Of a stretch of DNA of 64,000 bases, positions 44,870 through 53,373 are shown one piece after another; positions within the stretch are counted from its first letter, which is position 1, and each line of letters opens with the position of its first letter. A program made the translations under genes and the position numbers. The notes below the pieces were generated by a model. It had not been told where the DNA came from. It made no database searches and saw only the letters and a program-made list of their open reading frames with translations. Source of the stretch: UBA4582 sp965657335 (GTDB lineage Bacteria; Pseudomonadota; Gammaproteobacteria; Pseudomonadales; Azotimanducaceae); the NCBI GenBank assembly GCA_965657335.1, contig CBFHOH010000019.1:30895-94894 (forward strand), given 5' to 3'.

Positions 44870-47251
44870 TTAGATCTTCTGCTGTGCTTGCTTTTTGGCA
44901 GTTGTGCGTTTTTCAAGGCTGATCAGATCCAGCAAGATGTTGCTCGTTTCTACAAGAAACGCATCCGGTTCCTCATCTTCCTCTTCCTCTTCCTGTTGAG
45001 CCTCTGCATCGTCCGCTTTGATGCTTTCTTTCGCGATTTCTCCCTGTACAGTTTCGGAAGTTGATCCAGCAGTGCTTGGCATCTTCACAACGCCGGCCAT
45101 TTCATTGCCGACCAAGTCTTGTACGCCACTGTTTTCAGCATCAGCATTATCGGTGTCTGAAGTCTCAGTACCCGTTGTGATGCCTGTTGCGTTACTGCCT
45201 TCTATCGAGGCTAGAACGGGTTCATTATCCTCCCGCAGTTCATCAAGCGAGGCAATTTCGGGTAAACCTTGTTGCAGGCGCTTGGTGTTTTCGAGTGTCA
45301 GCCAAAACGTGTCCGAATCAGCTTTTTCTTGTAAACGCTTGTTCTCGTTGAGAGTCACCGCGGTTTGCTTGGCTTTCAACTGGCGGTAAGCAGCGGCGTC
45401 TGCAATATAGGTAAATTCAGGATCTTCTGTGACTCGCGCCTTATGAAGTCTGCCGAGTTCAGCGACCCAAGGGCCAATCATTTGTTTTGTTCGGAAACTG
45501 GTTGCTGAAATCTGATCCCAGGGCAGGGGACCGTCAAGTGTGCTTTCGCCGATGGAATCAAGATCGAAGTCGGATGGAAACGATATGTCAGGAATAATGC
45601 CTTTGTGCTGTGTACTCTCTCCAGAGATACGGTAGAACTTGGCTTGAGTGAGCTTCAGTTGCCCCCGATTCATGGGCAGTAGCGACTGCACAGTGCCTTT
45701 GCCAAATGTCTGGCTACCAATGATCAGTCCGCGTTCGTAGTCCTGCATCGCGCCCGCGAAAATCTCCGAGGCTGAAGCGCTCAGACGGTTGACCAGCACG
45801 GCTAGAGGGCCGTCGTATATCGTTCGTATGTCTCTGTCGTTAAGGATGTCCACGCGGTTACTCTTGCTTCTGATTTGTACCGTGGGTCCACGATCGATAA
45901 ACAAGCCTGTGAGCGTTCGCGCTTCCTGCAGTGAGCCACCGCCGTTATTGCGGAGGTCAATGACAACACCCTCGACACCCTCTGCCATAAGACCCGCCAA
46001 CAGGTCCTTCACGTCTCTTGTCGTGCTTTTAAAGTTTTTCTCGCCTTTCTGAAGTGCTTGAAAGTCGATGTAGAAAGTAGGGATGTCTATCACACCGATC
46101 TTACGTGTCTGACCAGCCTCTTCGACTTCAATAATCTCGGATTTCGCTGACTGCTCTTCAAGCTTTACTGTATTCCTGACAATCTCGACAATTTTTGATT
46201 CAGAGCTGTCGGTGGAACTCGCTGGAATTACATCGAGTCTGACGACGGTATCTTTCTTACCGCGAATGAGCTGCACAACTTCGTCCAAACGCCAGCCGAC
46301 GACGTCGACCATTTCACCCTCAACGCCCTGCGCGACGGCGACGATCTTGTCATCGGGGAAGACCTGTTTGGATTTGTCAGCGGGTCCTGCAGGTACGAGA
46401 GAAACCACGCGAGTGTATTCGTCTTCCTGCTGCAGCACGGCACCAATGCCCTCTAATGAGAGGCTCATATTAATGTTAAAGTTTTCCGATGTTCTGGGTG
46501 AAAAATATTGTGTGTGAGGGTCATAGGTACGTGTAAACGCGTTCATGTAGAGCTGGTAGACGTCTTCACTGTTGGTCTGGCGGGTGCGCGTCAAACGATT
46601 CTTGTATCTTTTCACGAGAAGTTCCTGAATCTTCTCATCTTCTTTGTCGGCAAGCCTCAGGTTGAGTACCGCATTTTTAATTCGCTTGCGCCACAGATCA
46701 TCAAGCTCGGCATTATTTACCGCCCAGGGCGCTTCCTCGCGGTCTAGCTCAAGAGACTCGTCTCGCTCGAAATCATAAACCGCAACACCCTTATCCAGTT
46801 GCGCCAGTATTGATTCAAAACGCGTCAGCACGCGCTGCTGGTAGCGGTTGAAGATATGGAATGCAGGCCGCAAGTCACCGCGTTGAAGGGTGTCGTCGAG
46901 CTGGAATCTTAATGCCGCAAACTCCTCAATATCGGACGCTAAAAAATAGCTCTTGCTAGGGTCCAAGTCTTCGATATAACCATCATATATCTGCTCTGAA
47001 AGCGCGTCGTTTAGACGGGTTGTCACATAATGACGACTTGAAAGTGCGTCAACGATATTTCTAGTCGTGTTGGCATGAACCGGCAGGGGCGCTAGTGCTG
47101 CGGTTTCCGCTGCGTCAGGGCTGTTTTCAGCGCTTACCGTTGCGAGTGCCATGCTCGACTGTGCCGAGAATCCGAGGCCGATGGCAAGTGCGAAGGCCAC
47201 GCGCGATTGGCGAACGAGGGCGCTAAGAAAAATATTGAATCGTATTGTCAT
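44870..47251 (-). CDS. prc: carboxyl-terminal processing protease Prc
   Basis: This 793-residue periplasmic tail-specific protease has a signal sequence (about 1-38), an N-terminal helical domain, a PDZ domain (about 260-345) and an S41 catalytic core. The Ser-Lys dyad lies in NRLSASASEIF (about 488-498) and FGKGT (Lys518), matching E. coli Prc. A C-terminal DUF3340 region follows. The tail has an extra low-complexity segment rich in Asp/Glu (EEEEEDEEPD near 753-762) preceded by a Ser/Thr-rich linker, which makes it about 110 residues longer than E. coli Prc. It trims lipoproteins and cell-wall hydrolases in relatives. Confidence 0.93.
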   Translation of the reverse strand: MTIRFNIFLSALVRQSRVAFALAIGLGFSAQSSMALATVSAENSPDAAETAALAPLPVHANTTRNIVDALSSRHYVTTRLNDALSEQIYDGYIEDLDPSKSYFLASDIEEFAALRFQLDDTLQRGDLRPAFHIFNRYQQRVLTRFESILAQLDKGVAVYDFERDESLELDREEAPWAVNNAELDDLWRKRIKNAVLNLRLADKEDEKIQELLVKRYKNRLTRTRQTNSEDVYQLYMNAFTRTYDPHTQYFSPRTSENFNINMSLSLEGIGAVLQQEDEYTRVVSLVPAGPADKSKQVFPDDKIVAVAQGVEGEMVDVVGWRLDEVVQLIRGKKDTVVRLDVIPASSTDSSESKIVEIVRNTVKLEEQSAKSEIIEVEEAGQTRKIGVIDIPTFYIDFQALQKGEKNFKSTTRDVKDLLAGLMAEGVEGVVIDLRNNGGGSLQEARTLTGLFIDRGPTVQIRSKSNRVDILNDRDIRTIYDGPLAVLVNRLSASASEIFAGAMQDYERGLIIGSQTFGKGTVQSLLPMNRGQLKLTQAKFYRISGESTQHKGIIPDISFPSDFDLDSIGESTLDGPLPWDQISATSFRTKQMIGPWVAELGRLHKARVTEDPEFTYIADAAAYRQLKAKQTAVTLNENKRLQEKADSDTFWLTLENTKRLQQGLPEIASLDELREDNEPVLASIEGSNATGITTGTETSDTDNADAENSGVQDLVGNEMAGVVKMPSTAGSTSETVQGEIAKESIKADDAEAQQEEEEEDEEPDAFLVETSNILLDLISLEKRTTAKKQAQQKI

Positions 47252-47406
47252 AATTTATCTTTATATGAATATTAAACGTTATGTCGTTGTTTCTCGTGCA
47301 AAACTAACCGAGCGCAGTGCTTGTTTTGTCTCCAAGACACTAACCAAAGTTCCCATAATGGCGATAATTTGTATAGTCACCATGTGATAATTGTGCCGGA
47401 TCGTGC

Positions 47407-47448
47407 GCTAACGCTGTCATCGAAGTAGCTAACGCTGTCACCGAAATA
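47407..47448. repeat. two imperfect 21-bp tandem repeats
   Basis: Units 47407-47427 and 47428-47448 both begin GCTAACGCTGTCA and differ at two positions. A partial third copy (ATAACGCTA) follows at 47448-47456. They are non-coding and may be a regulator array or a simple tandem duplication. Confidence 0.7.
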
Positions 47449-47593
47449 ATAACGCTACCCGCAGTTTAGTAGCTAGTGTCTCGGTAGAACAATAATTAAA
47501 GTATATACGGATCATTTAGTGGGTTGGATTGTCGAATGTCGCAGTGAGATGCAATTAAGGCTGTTAACTGTCTCTGTAGTCGTTGCATATCTG

Positions 47594-47602
47594 TGCGATA
47601 AT
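47594..47602 (+). promoter_or_regulatory. extended -10 promoter candidate for the FKBP gene
   Basis: TG, one base, GATAAT lies about 43 bp before the ATG and matches an extended sigma-70 -10 element. Confidence 0.4.
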
Positions 47603-47644
47603 ACGCGCCTTTAAATTTGAACGCTGTATATTTCATGAGGAATT

Positions 47645-48394
47645 ATGATTAAAACTATTAAAATCAGTATATTATGTTCGGCACTTCTAGTCATTTCTAG
47701 TATTCTAGCGCCGCAAATGTCGCTGGCCGAAAACGCTGAGAACACGCAGTCTATGCCTGTGGGTGAAGAGCGGCAGGCAACAGCTGCGGAGATGGGCTAT
47801 TTCTTCGGTTATTCGTTTGGCAACATGCTGAAGGAAGGTGGCACCTATGACGTCGACTTGGAAGCCCTGAACCAAGGTATGGCTGATTCACTAAAAGATA
47901 TGCCACCCACAATTTCAGCAGAGGCACAGGCGGCAGTCGCCGTCGCGGTACGCGCGCAGCAAGTTGAAGTGCAACGCAAGCGTACCGAAATGCAAAACCA
48001 AATATCGAGTCAACAGAAAGAGCAAGGTGAGGCGTTCCTCGTAGAGAATGCTAAGAAACCTGGCGTCATAACAACGTCCACTGGTTTGCAGTATGTGCAT
48101 CAAATAGAGGGTAGCGGTGGCATGCCAAAGGCTGAAGATACCGTCAAAGTGCACTACGTCGGCGCCTTGCTTGACGGTACTGAATTTGATTCCTCGATCG
48201 CCCGGGGAGAACCCGTGAGTTTTGGTCTTGGTCAGGTGATACCCGGCTGGACCGAGGGGCTTCAGTTGATGCGAGTAGGTGGCAAGACTCGGTTTTTCAT
48301 TCCCTCAGATTTAGGGTACGGGTCCACCGGTACCCGGGGCATTCCGCCTAATGCTGTGCTCATTTTTGACGTCGAGTTACTGGGCATTCAATAG
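47645..48394 (+). CDS. FKBP-type peptidyl-prolyl isomerase, Mip/FkpA-like
   Basis: This 249-residue periplasmic foldase has a signal peptide (about 1-28), an N-terminal dimerisation region (about 45-75), a long helix (about 90-130) and a C-terminal FKBP domain (about 140-249). Typical FKBP residues are in VKVHYVGALLDGTEFDSS, VIPGWTEGLQLM and RFFIPSDLGYG. It should catalyse proline isomerisation and act as a chaperone for outer-membrane or secreted proteins. An ATGAGGAATT leader supplies the ribosome site just before the ATG. Convergent with the Qnr-like gene, 22 nt apart. Confidence 0.93.
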   Translation: MIKTIKISILCSALLVISSILAPQMSLAENAENTQSMPVGEERQATAAEMGYFFGYSFGNMLKEGGTYDVDLEALNQGMADSLKDMPPTISAEAQAAVAVAVRAQQVEVQRKRTEMQNQISSQQKEQGEAFLVENAKKPGVITTSTGLQYVHQIEGSGGMPKAEDTVKVHYVGALLDGTEFDSSIARGEPVSFGLGQVIPGWTEGLQLMRVGGKTRFFIPSDLGYGSTGTRGIPPNAVLIFDVELLGIQ

Positions 48395-48416
48395 CAAAAC
48401 GTTGACGATATCTAAC

Positions 48417-49178
48417 TTAGGTGTCGTCAATGATCATACCGAGCGTTTCCAGCAACATCGCTTGCTGGAAACCGTTTATTTTGACATCGCTCATATCGAT
48501 TTCTCTAACGTCTAGTCCTGTGAGATCTGACCCTCTGAGATCCGCTCCGCGCAGTACAATGCCTGCCGCTTCGATACCATGTAGCTCGCAATCAACAATT
48601 TGAGCGCCTGAAAGGTCTGCTCTGTTCAGCAGACAATGGGACATCCTGTTCTCGGTGATCTCGGACTCAGATAACGCCGCGCCACTGAAATCCGCATACG
48701 CAAAGTTACAGTCATGCAGTTTCGCACCTTCGAGCACCACTGTGCTACCGACCGATTTTACCGCCTGCGCGTGCGAGTAGTCGACGCCCTGAGCCTGACA
48801 TTGGATGAACTCGGTCCTGTAGACTTGCGATCGGGAAAAATTGCACATGGAAATGTCGCAGCGGATAAAACGTGTTGCGGTTAAATCAGCAAATTTGAAA
48901 CTGCAAGTCAGCTCTGTTTCACGGTCGTAGAAATGGCAATCCTCAAATAGGCATTCTTTTACTTGGGCACTGTCAAAATGGCAGTTTACGAAACGGCAGT
49001 GTTTAAATTCTGATAGTTCAAATGCTCGCTCTCTGAAATGCATTTGCTCAAACAAGCAATCGTGAAAACTTACCGCGTTACTATCGAAATCCCAAGTGAA
49101 CCCATGAAATACGTCATCCCTGTAGTCGGCTTCAGTAAGGCGCAGCCGAGCATCGGTTTGATCAACGTAGCGTGTCAT
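48417..49178 (-). CDS. Qnr-like pentapeptide-repeat protein
   Basis: This 253-residue protein is a right-handed quadrilateral beta-helix of pentapeptide repeats. The pattern CHFYDRE, then a Cys-x-Phe, CDISM and CQAQGVDY, and the C-terminal QQAMLLETLGM follow the order found in Qnr gyrase-protection proteins. A short N-terminal extension of about 35 residues makes it longer than the usual 214-218. Qnr proteins mimic DNA and protect gyrase. Whether this one does is not shown; marine chromosomal Qnr homologues are common. The start overlaps the esterase stop by 4 nt (ATGA), so the two are coupled. Confidence 0.78.
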   Translation of the reverse strand: MTRYVDQTDARLRLTEADYRDDVFHGFTWDFDSNAVSFHDCLFEQMHFRERAFELSEFKHCRFVNCHFDSAQVKECLFEDCHFYDRETELTCSFKFADLTATRFIRCDISMCNFSRSQVYRTEFIQCQAQGVDYSHAQAVKSVGSTVVLEGAKLHDCNFAYADFSGAALSESEITENRMSHCLLNRADLSGAQIVDCELHGIEAAGIVLRGADLRGSDLTGLDVREIDMSDVKINGFQQAMLLETLGMIIDDT

Positions 49179-50107
49179 GGATGTTTTTTAGTCACGCCAA
49201 ATGATTTTGCGAGTGCCTTGGCTGAGAGTTCGAATGCATCTTGGGCCTCTTCGAGAAGGTCTGCCATCGCAAAGAAACCGTGCACCATGCCATCATAGCG
49301 CTGCAAAGAAACCGAGTTCCCCGCTTCTTCGAGCAACCGGGCAAAAGACTCGCCTTCGTCTCTTAATGGGTCAAATTCTGCTGTAACGACCGTCGCCGGT
49401 GGCAGGTTTGACAAGTTGGTCGCTCGCAGCGGTGAAACGTATCCCTGAACAGGGTCGACATCGTCGCCAATATAGTGATGCCAGAACCACTGCATACCAT
49501 CGCGTGTGAGCAGGTATCCCTCGGCATTATCTGCGTAGGAGGGCGTGTCGAAGCGGGCATCGGTCACCGGATACATGAGTAGCTGGTGGCAAATGGCGGG
49601 GCCATTTTCATCGCGGGCCTTCAGTGAAACGGCAGCGCTAAGATTACCCCCAGCGCTGTCGCCGCCAACGGCTATTTGCCCAGGGAGAATGCCGAGCCGG
49701 TCTGCTTGTTTTGTTACCCATTTTAGCGCCGTGTAGCAATCATCCAGCGGCGCGGGGAAAGGATGTTCCGGTGCAAGTCTGTAGTCGACAGCAATGACGA
49801 TACAAGCAGCGGCATTTGCCAGCTTGCGACAAATATGGTCGTGGGTTTCCAGATCACCGATGACCCAACCACCGCCATGAAAGTAAACAAGTGCGGGCGA
49901 GGCTTGCTCAGGATTGGGGTTGTAGACGCGCACCGGCACACCATCCGCGTCTTGGTCGCTTACCTGCGTCACTACATCTCGGGTATATTCGGCATTCATC
50001 GCGCGATACATTGCTCGCCCGGCCTCTGGCGTTCCTTCATGCATCGGGGGTGCGTCGGCTTCAGCCGCGGCTGCTAGGATGGTTGATAGGATTGGATTTA
50101 ACGGCAT
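49175..50107 (-). CDS. alpha/beta hydrolase, hormone-sensitive-lipase family esterase
   Basis: This 310-residue esterase has the oxyanion-hole motif YFHGGGWV (about 74-81), the nucleophile in GDSAGGN (about 148-154), the Asp in EFDPLRDEG (about 249-257) and the catalytic His in MVHGFF (about 281-286). That completes a Ser-Asp-His triad of the bacterial HSL (family IV) type. No signal peptide, so cytoplasmic. It acts on short-chain esters in known members; its substrate is unknown. The pentapeptide-repeat gene starts within its stop. Confidence 0.93.
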   Translation of the reverse strand: MPLNPILSTILAAAAEADAPPMHEGTPEAGRAMYRAMNAEYTRDVVTQVSDQDADGVPVRVYNPNPEQASPALVYFHGGGWVIGDLETHDHICRKLANAAACIVIAVDYRLAPEHPFPAPLDDCYTALKWVTKQADRLGILPGQIAVGGDSAGGNLSAAVSLKARDENGPAICHQLLMYPVTDARFDTPSYADNAEGYLLTRDGMQWFWHHYIGDDVDPVQGYVSPLRATNLSNLPPATVVTAEFDPLRDEGESFARLLEEAGNSVSLQRYDGMVHGFFAMADLLEEAQDAFELSAKALAKSFGVTKKHP

Positions 50108-50286
50108 GAAGGCTCCCTTAGTTTCCCTTGTCTCATTGATGCTACGATGCCCGATATTAGTTTGCCTAAAACGCTAGCATGCTGCCCTTGGTCGTGGGCT
50201 TATAGGTATAATGAAAGAAAGTATTTTAGATTTTTAGTCATATTAACAGGCCGCCGAGTGTAAGCTACGACGCAAGCAAATACCAA

Positions 50287-50616
50287 GTGGAAAGCCCCTT
50301 GTTTAAGATTTTTACTGATCCATTGATACGACGTTTTTTATCCGGCACTTTGTTTGCAGTAGCATTCGTCTGGTTAGCCATTTATTTTTTTGATGTAGAA
50401 ACTGAGGTACTACGAGTGCTCGCCATCATGTCTGGCTTGCTGGTGCTTTTGCTTATCGGCGTCGCTTTTATCTTCTCTTTCGTGGTGAAGTTCTTTAGAC
50501 GCTCAAACGGCGGTATGCTCGAAAATATCGACTTGATTGAATCAGAAGTGAAGTCCGATAAGTCCTCGACCGCGCAGCGTAACCGAGATTCGGTGTCGGG
50601 ATCAGATGACGCCTAG
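50287..50616 (+). CDS. small two-helix membrane protein, hypothetical
   Basis: This 109-residue protein has two hydrophobic helices (about 18-34 and 42-66) and a polar, charged C-terminal tail. The start is a GTG with a weak ribosome site. No family is recognised. Its stop overlaps the convergent lepB stop by 4 nt. The membrane topology is seen in the sequence; the function is unknown. Confidence 0.65.
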   Translation: MESPLFKIFTDPLIRRFLSGTLFAVAFVWLAIYFFDVETEVLRVLAIMSGLLVLLLIGVAFIFSFVVKFFRRSNGGMLENIDLIESEVKSDKSSTAQRNRDSVSGSDDA

Positions 50617-51311
50617 TCAAGCGGATGAATAAACCGATCCATTCGAGGAAAGTAGGATTCGTCGTAGGAAAAGGCGACAGTGTGGGCTCGCCCTGTGATC
50701 CTTGAGCGGTCTACCAGTCCAATACGTCTTGAGTCCTTGCTGTTGTCCCGATTGTCTCCGAGCATCAGGTACTTGTCCTCAGGTATTTCAACGGGCTCAA
50801 AACTACCGTACTCATTGCCCAACGTAGATCTGAGCATGACCGCGTGTGGGGTCATATCGGCAATAGCCTCGTAAAAAAATGCGTGATGACGGCGTTGCAG
50901 GTCATCGAGCTGCTTTACAATTTTGTCATCAAGGCGCGAATAGGTTGCGGCGTTGCCGTTAACGAATAATTGATTGTCGTGCATGCTTATTGTGTCGCCT
51001 GGCACGCCGATCACCCGTTTTATCAGCAGCGTTTCATCGTCTGGAGAATAGAAGGTTACTATTTCTCCGGGTCTCGGGCTGTCCCATTTTGCCAGGTGCC
51101 ATGAGGTGAAGGGCACCTTTAGGTCATAGGCAACCTTGTTTACGACAACCCGATCACCCTCGAGGATGGTCGGTTTCATTGAGCCGGTCGGGACCCCGTT
51201 CCAGTCAGCGATGGCCGAACGAAAGATAATCATAATAATGAAAAAAAAGATCAGCGACCTCCATTCTTCCCAGAATGTCTTGACCGGTGAGCTTTTAGCA
51301 TTCTTCTGCAT
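50613..51311 (-). CDS. lepB: signal peptidase I
   Basis: This 232-residue membrane protease cleaves signal peptides of exported proteins. One N-terminal membrane helix (about 17-33) precedes the catalytic domain. The nucleophile Ser44 is in PTGSMKPT and the general base Lys98 is in LLIKRVIGVPGD. The later box GDNRDNSKDSR is also intact. It is shorter than E. coli LepB, which has two membrane helices. A possible paralogue elsewhere cannot be excluded. It is convergent with the small membrane protein gene. Confidence 0.93.
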   Translation of the reverse strand: MQKNAKSSPVKTFWEEWRSLIFFFIIMIIFRSAIADWNGVPTGSMKPTILEGDRVVVNKVAYDLKVPFTSWHLAKWDSPRPGEIVTFYSPDDETLLIKRVIGVPGDTISMHDNQLFVNGNAATYSRLDDKIVKQLDDLQRRHHAFFYEAIADMTPHAVMLRSTLGNEYGSFEPVEIPEDKYLMLGDNRDNSKDSRRIGLVDRSRITGRAHTVAFSYDESYFPRMDRFIHPLD

Positions 51312-51505
51312 GTCAATTTACTCTGTTATTTTAGGTTTACCTGCTGCCAGAGCTGTTTCCACTTTGACGCAATCGGGCGCTAAAATAAAGTTTTATGTGA
51401 AAGGATTCAGCAGGCACGGGCGTGCGTGGGTTTTCGCTGAAAAGTAAACAGCAGCCAAGCGGTATGTTGTCTTTCATCGACATTGACTCTGGGATCTAAA
51501 AACGG

Positions 51506-51536
51506 TTAATCGCGGGACCGCGGAAAAAGCGATTAA
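51506..51536. promoter_or_regulatory. 8-bp inverted repeat upstream of the FHA relic
   Basis: TTAATCGC (51506-51513) and GCGATTAA (51529-51536) are perfect complements with a 15-nt spacer, followed by a T-rich stretch. It may be a terminator for transcripts from the left or an operator. Confidence 0.4.
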
Positions 51537-51575
51537 TATTTTCTTTGCCCGTTGAAATTAGCGCTAAAAGGAAAA

Positions 51576-52000
51576 ATGCGCAAGATCCAGTGCCGAGATG
51601 GTAAATCGGATGCCGTTCCCCTGACGCCCCTGGGCATCACAATTGGTCGGGCACATGCGAATAACATTGTGATTGATGAGCCCGAGGTCAACGGGTTTCA
51701 TGCGGATTTAAAAGTCGAAGCCAATCGGGTCACCATCAGTCACGTGATTACGGCATCTGGCACCGCGTTGATGGAAATGGGTACAGTAGGTTGGGCGCTG
51801 GCGTGTGATTTTTCGATACTCGAGCCGAGTCTTTCCCGCAAACATGCTGAGTTATACATTGAAAACGGTGATCTTATCGTCAGTGAACCAGATTCAGTGA
51901 AAGGCACTTACGTCAACGCCAAGAAAATTTAGCAACCATCATTAAGGATGGCGACGTCCTCCAGTTTCAAAATATTAACTTTACGGTCAGCGTCCCCTGA
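51576..52000 (+). pseudogene. degenerate FHA-domain gene with frameshift
   Basis: The frame from ATG at 51576 encodes an FHA-like start (GITIGRAHANNIVIDEPEVNGFHADL) that passes within about 20 residues into a second FHA signature, SILEPSLSRKHAEL. The intervening part of the first FHA domain and the linker are lost. The conserved Arg of the second FHA motif is changed (VGWALACDF). The frame stops at TAG (51930-51932), but one base back the reading continues as TIIKDGDVLQFQNINFTV to a stop at 51998-52000, the expected FHA end. It is therefore probably a relic with an internal deletion and a one-base loss. Confidence 0.65.
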
Positions 52001-52009
52001 CGTTGAGTT

Positions 52010-53275
52010 TCAATGGGCGGTGTCTTGGTTCGAGCCGCCATGCGCTTTTCGAAAGCCATCTTCGACGAGCATCTTTTCAAGCTCCGTGATATGCCCGCGG
52101 TCTCGTGTCTCTACCGTGACCGAGACCCCAATCTGACCGATCGGCGCGTCACTGCCAAATCGATGATGCTGGACTTCCAGCACATTTGCGCCAGAGGATC
52201 TGAAGACACCCAGCAATTTTTCAAGTTCACCGGGCTGATCGCTGATCGTTGTGTCGAGTTTAATTACCCGACCGTCGAAGGCCAGTCCACGGTTGATGAT
52301 TCGAGACAGTAAATTGACGTCAATGTTGCCGCCAGAAATGACAGATAGCACTGTTTTTCTATCGTTGGGGGGAGATTGTGGATTTTGGATCTTCGGCACT
52401 CGATGGTTCAGTAGGGCGGCAAGCGTGACTGCAGCCGCTCCCTCAATGACGACCTTTTCAACTTCCATCATCAGCAGTATCGCATTTGCGATCTCATCAC
52501 TACTGACGGACACGATATCGTCGACGTATGATTCGACTGATTGAAGATTTCTCTGCGCTACCTGACCCACGGCAATGCCGTCTGCAATCATTGGTTTTGA
52601 TCCAAGGGAGACAACCTGGCCGGCTTCTTTTGATTGTCTCATTGCGCTATAACTTGCCTCTTCAACACCGATTACCGCAATCGAGGGGTTGATTTGTTTG
52701 ACATAGTTCGCGATACCCGCGACCAGCCCGCCACCGCCGATAGGCACTAATATGGCATCTAGCTGCTGCGCCATTGGGTGCGCGAGTATTTCAATGCCCA
52801 GCGTTGCCTGACCCTTAATGACATGGATGTCATCAAACGGGTGGAGATAAACGCGATTTTCCTGATCTCTGACAACCTGAGAATGACTGAAAGCTTCGCT
52901 AAAACTATCTCCGGCGAGTATCACCTCTGCGCCCCAGTGCTCAGTTGAACGGATTTTCACCAGCGGGCTTCGTTTTGGCATGACAATTTTAGCGGAAATA
53001 CCCAACCTGTTCGCATGATAGGCCACGGCCTGAGCGTGGTTCCCGGCGCTGGCAGCGATTACGCCGCGCTGACGCTCAGCATCCGTCAGCTGATTCAGTC
53101 GATTCAGTGCGCCGCGTTCCTTAAAGGAGCCGGTCATCTGGAGATTTTCTAGCTTGAAAAGCGCTTTGCAGTGGCAGAGATCCGAAAAGGTCGCAGAATG
53201 AATGATCGGCGTGTTAACGATATGAGGCGAAATTTCAGCATAAACATCTGCAATTTCCTGAGTTGAGAATTCCAT
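52010..53275 (-). CDS. ilvA: threonine ammonia-lyase
   Basis: This 421-residue PLP enzyme converts threonine to 2-oxobutanoate and ammonia. The Schiff-base lysine is Lys52 in GSFKERGALN, the PLP phosphate loop is in VGGGGLVAGIA-like PIGGGGLVAGIANY (about 177-190), and the C-terminal ACT-type regulatory domain (about 335-410) includes DQPGELEKLLGVF. The single ACT domain and length match short IlvA/TdcB-type enzymes. It may act in isoleucine synthesis or threonine catabolism; effector control cannot be read. It is convergent with the FHA relic, 9 nt away. Confidence 0.92.
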   Translation of the reverse strand: MEFSTQEIADVYAEISPHIVNTPIIHSATFSDLCHCKALFKLENLQMTGSFKERGALNRLNQLTDAERQRGVIAASAGNHAQAVAYHANRLGISAKIVMPKRSPLVKIRSTEHWGAEVILAGDSFSEAFSHSQVVRDQENRVYLHPFDDIHVIKGQATLGIEILAHPMAQQLDAILVPIGGGGLVAGIANYVKQINPSIAVIGVEEASYSAMRQSKEAGQVVSLGSKPMIADGIAVGQVAQRNLQSVESYVDDIVSVSSDEIANAILLMMEVEKVVIEGAAAVTLAALLNHRVPKIQNPQSPPNDRKTVLSVISGGNIDVNLLSRIINRGLAFDGRVIKLDTTISDQPGELEKLLGVFRSSGANVLEVQHHRFGSDAPIGQIGVSVTVETRDRGHITELEKMLVEDGFRKAHGGSNQDTAH

Positions 53276-53373
53276 TAGACATGATCTCGAATGGCAAGGA
53301 GGCGAGGCTGTTGCCGGGGCAGGGTGACCCCGGTTCAGTTTTGATATCGGTTAACGGCTTGCTGAGGGCCTTA

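Larger units (their letters stand above)
47252..47644. other. intergenic region between prc and FKBP gene
   Basis: No gene is seen in this 393-bp divergent region. It holds two tandem imperfect 21-bp repeats at 47407-47448 and an extended -10 promoter candidate at 47594-47602 for the FKBP gene. Confidence 0.5.

Noticed and set aside
51925..51937. Programmed -1 frameshift in the FHA gene
   Set aside because: No X-XXY-YYZ slippery heptamer is in phase, and the gene is already missing part of its first domain, so decay or a sequencing error is simpler.
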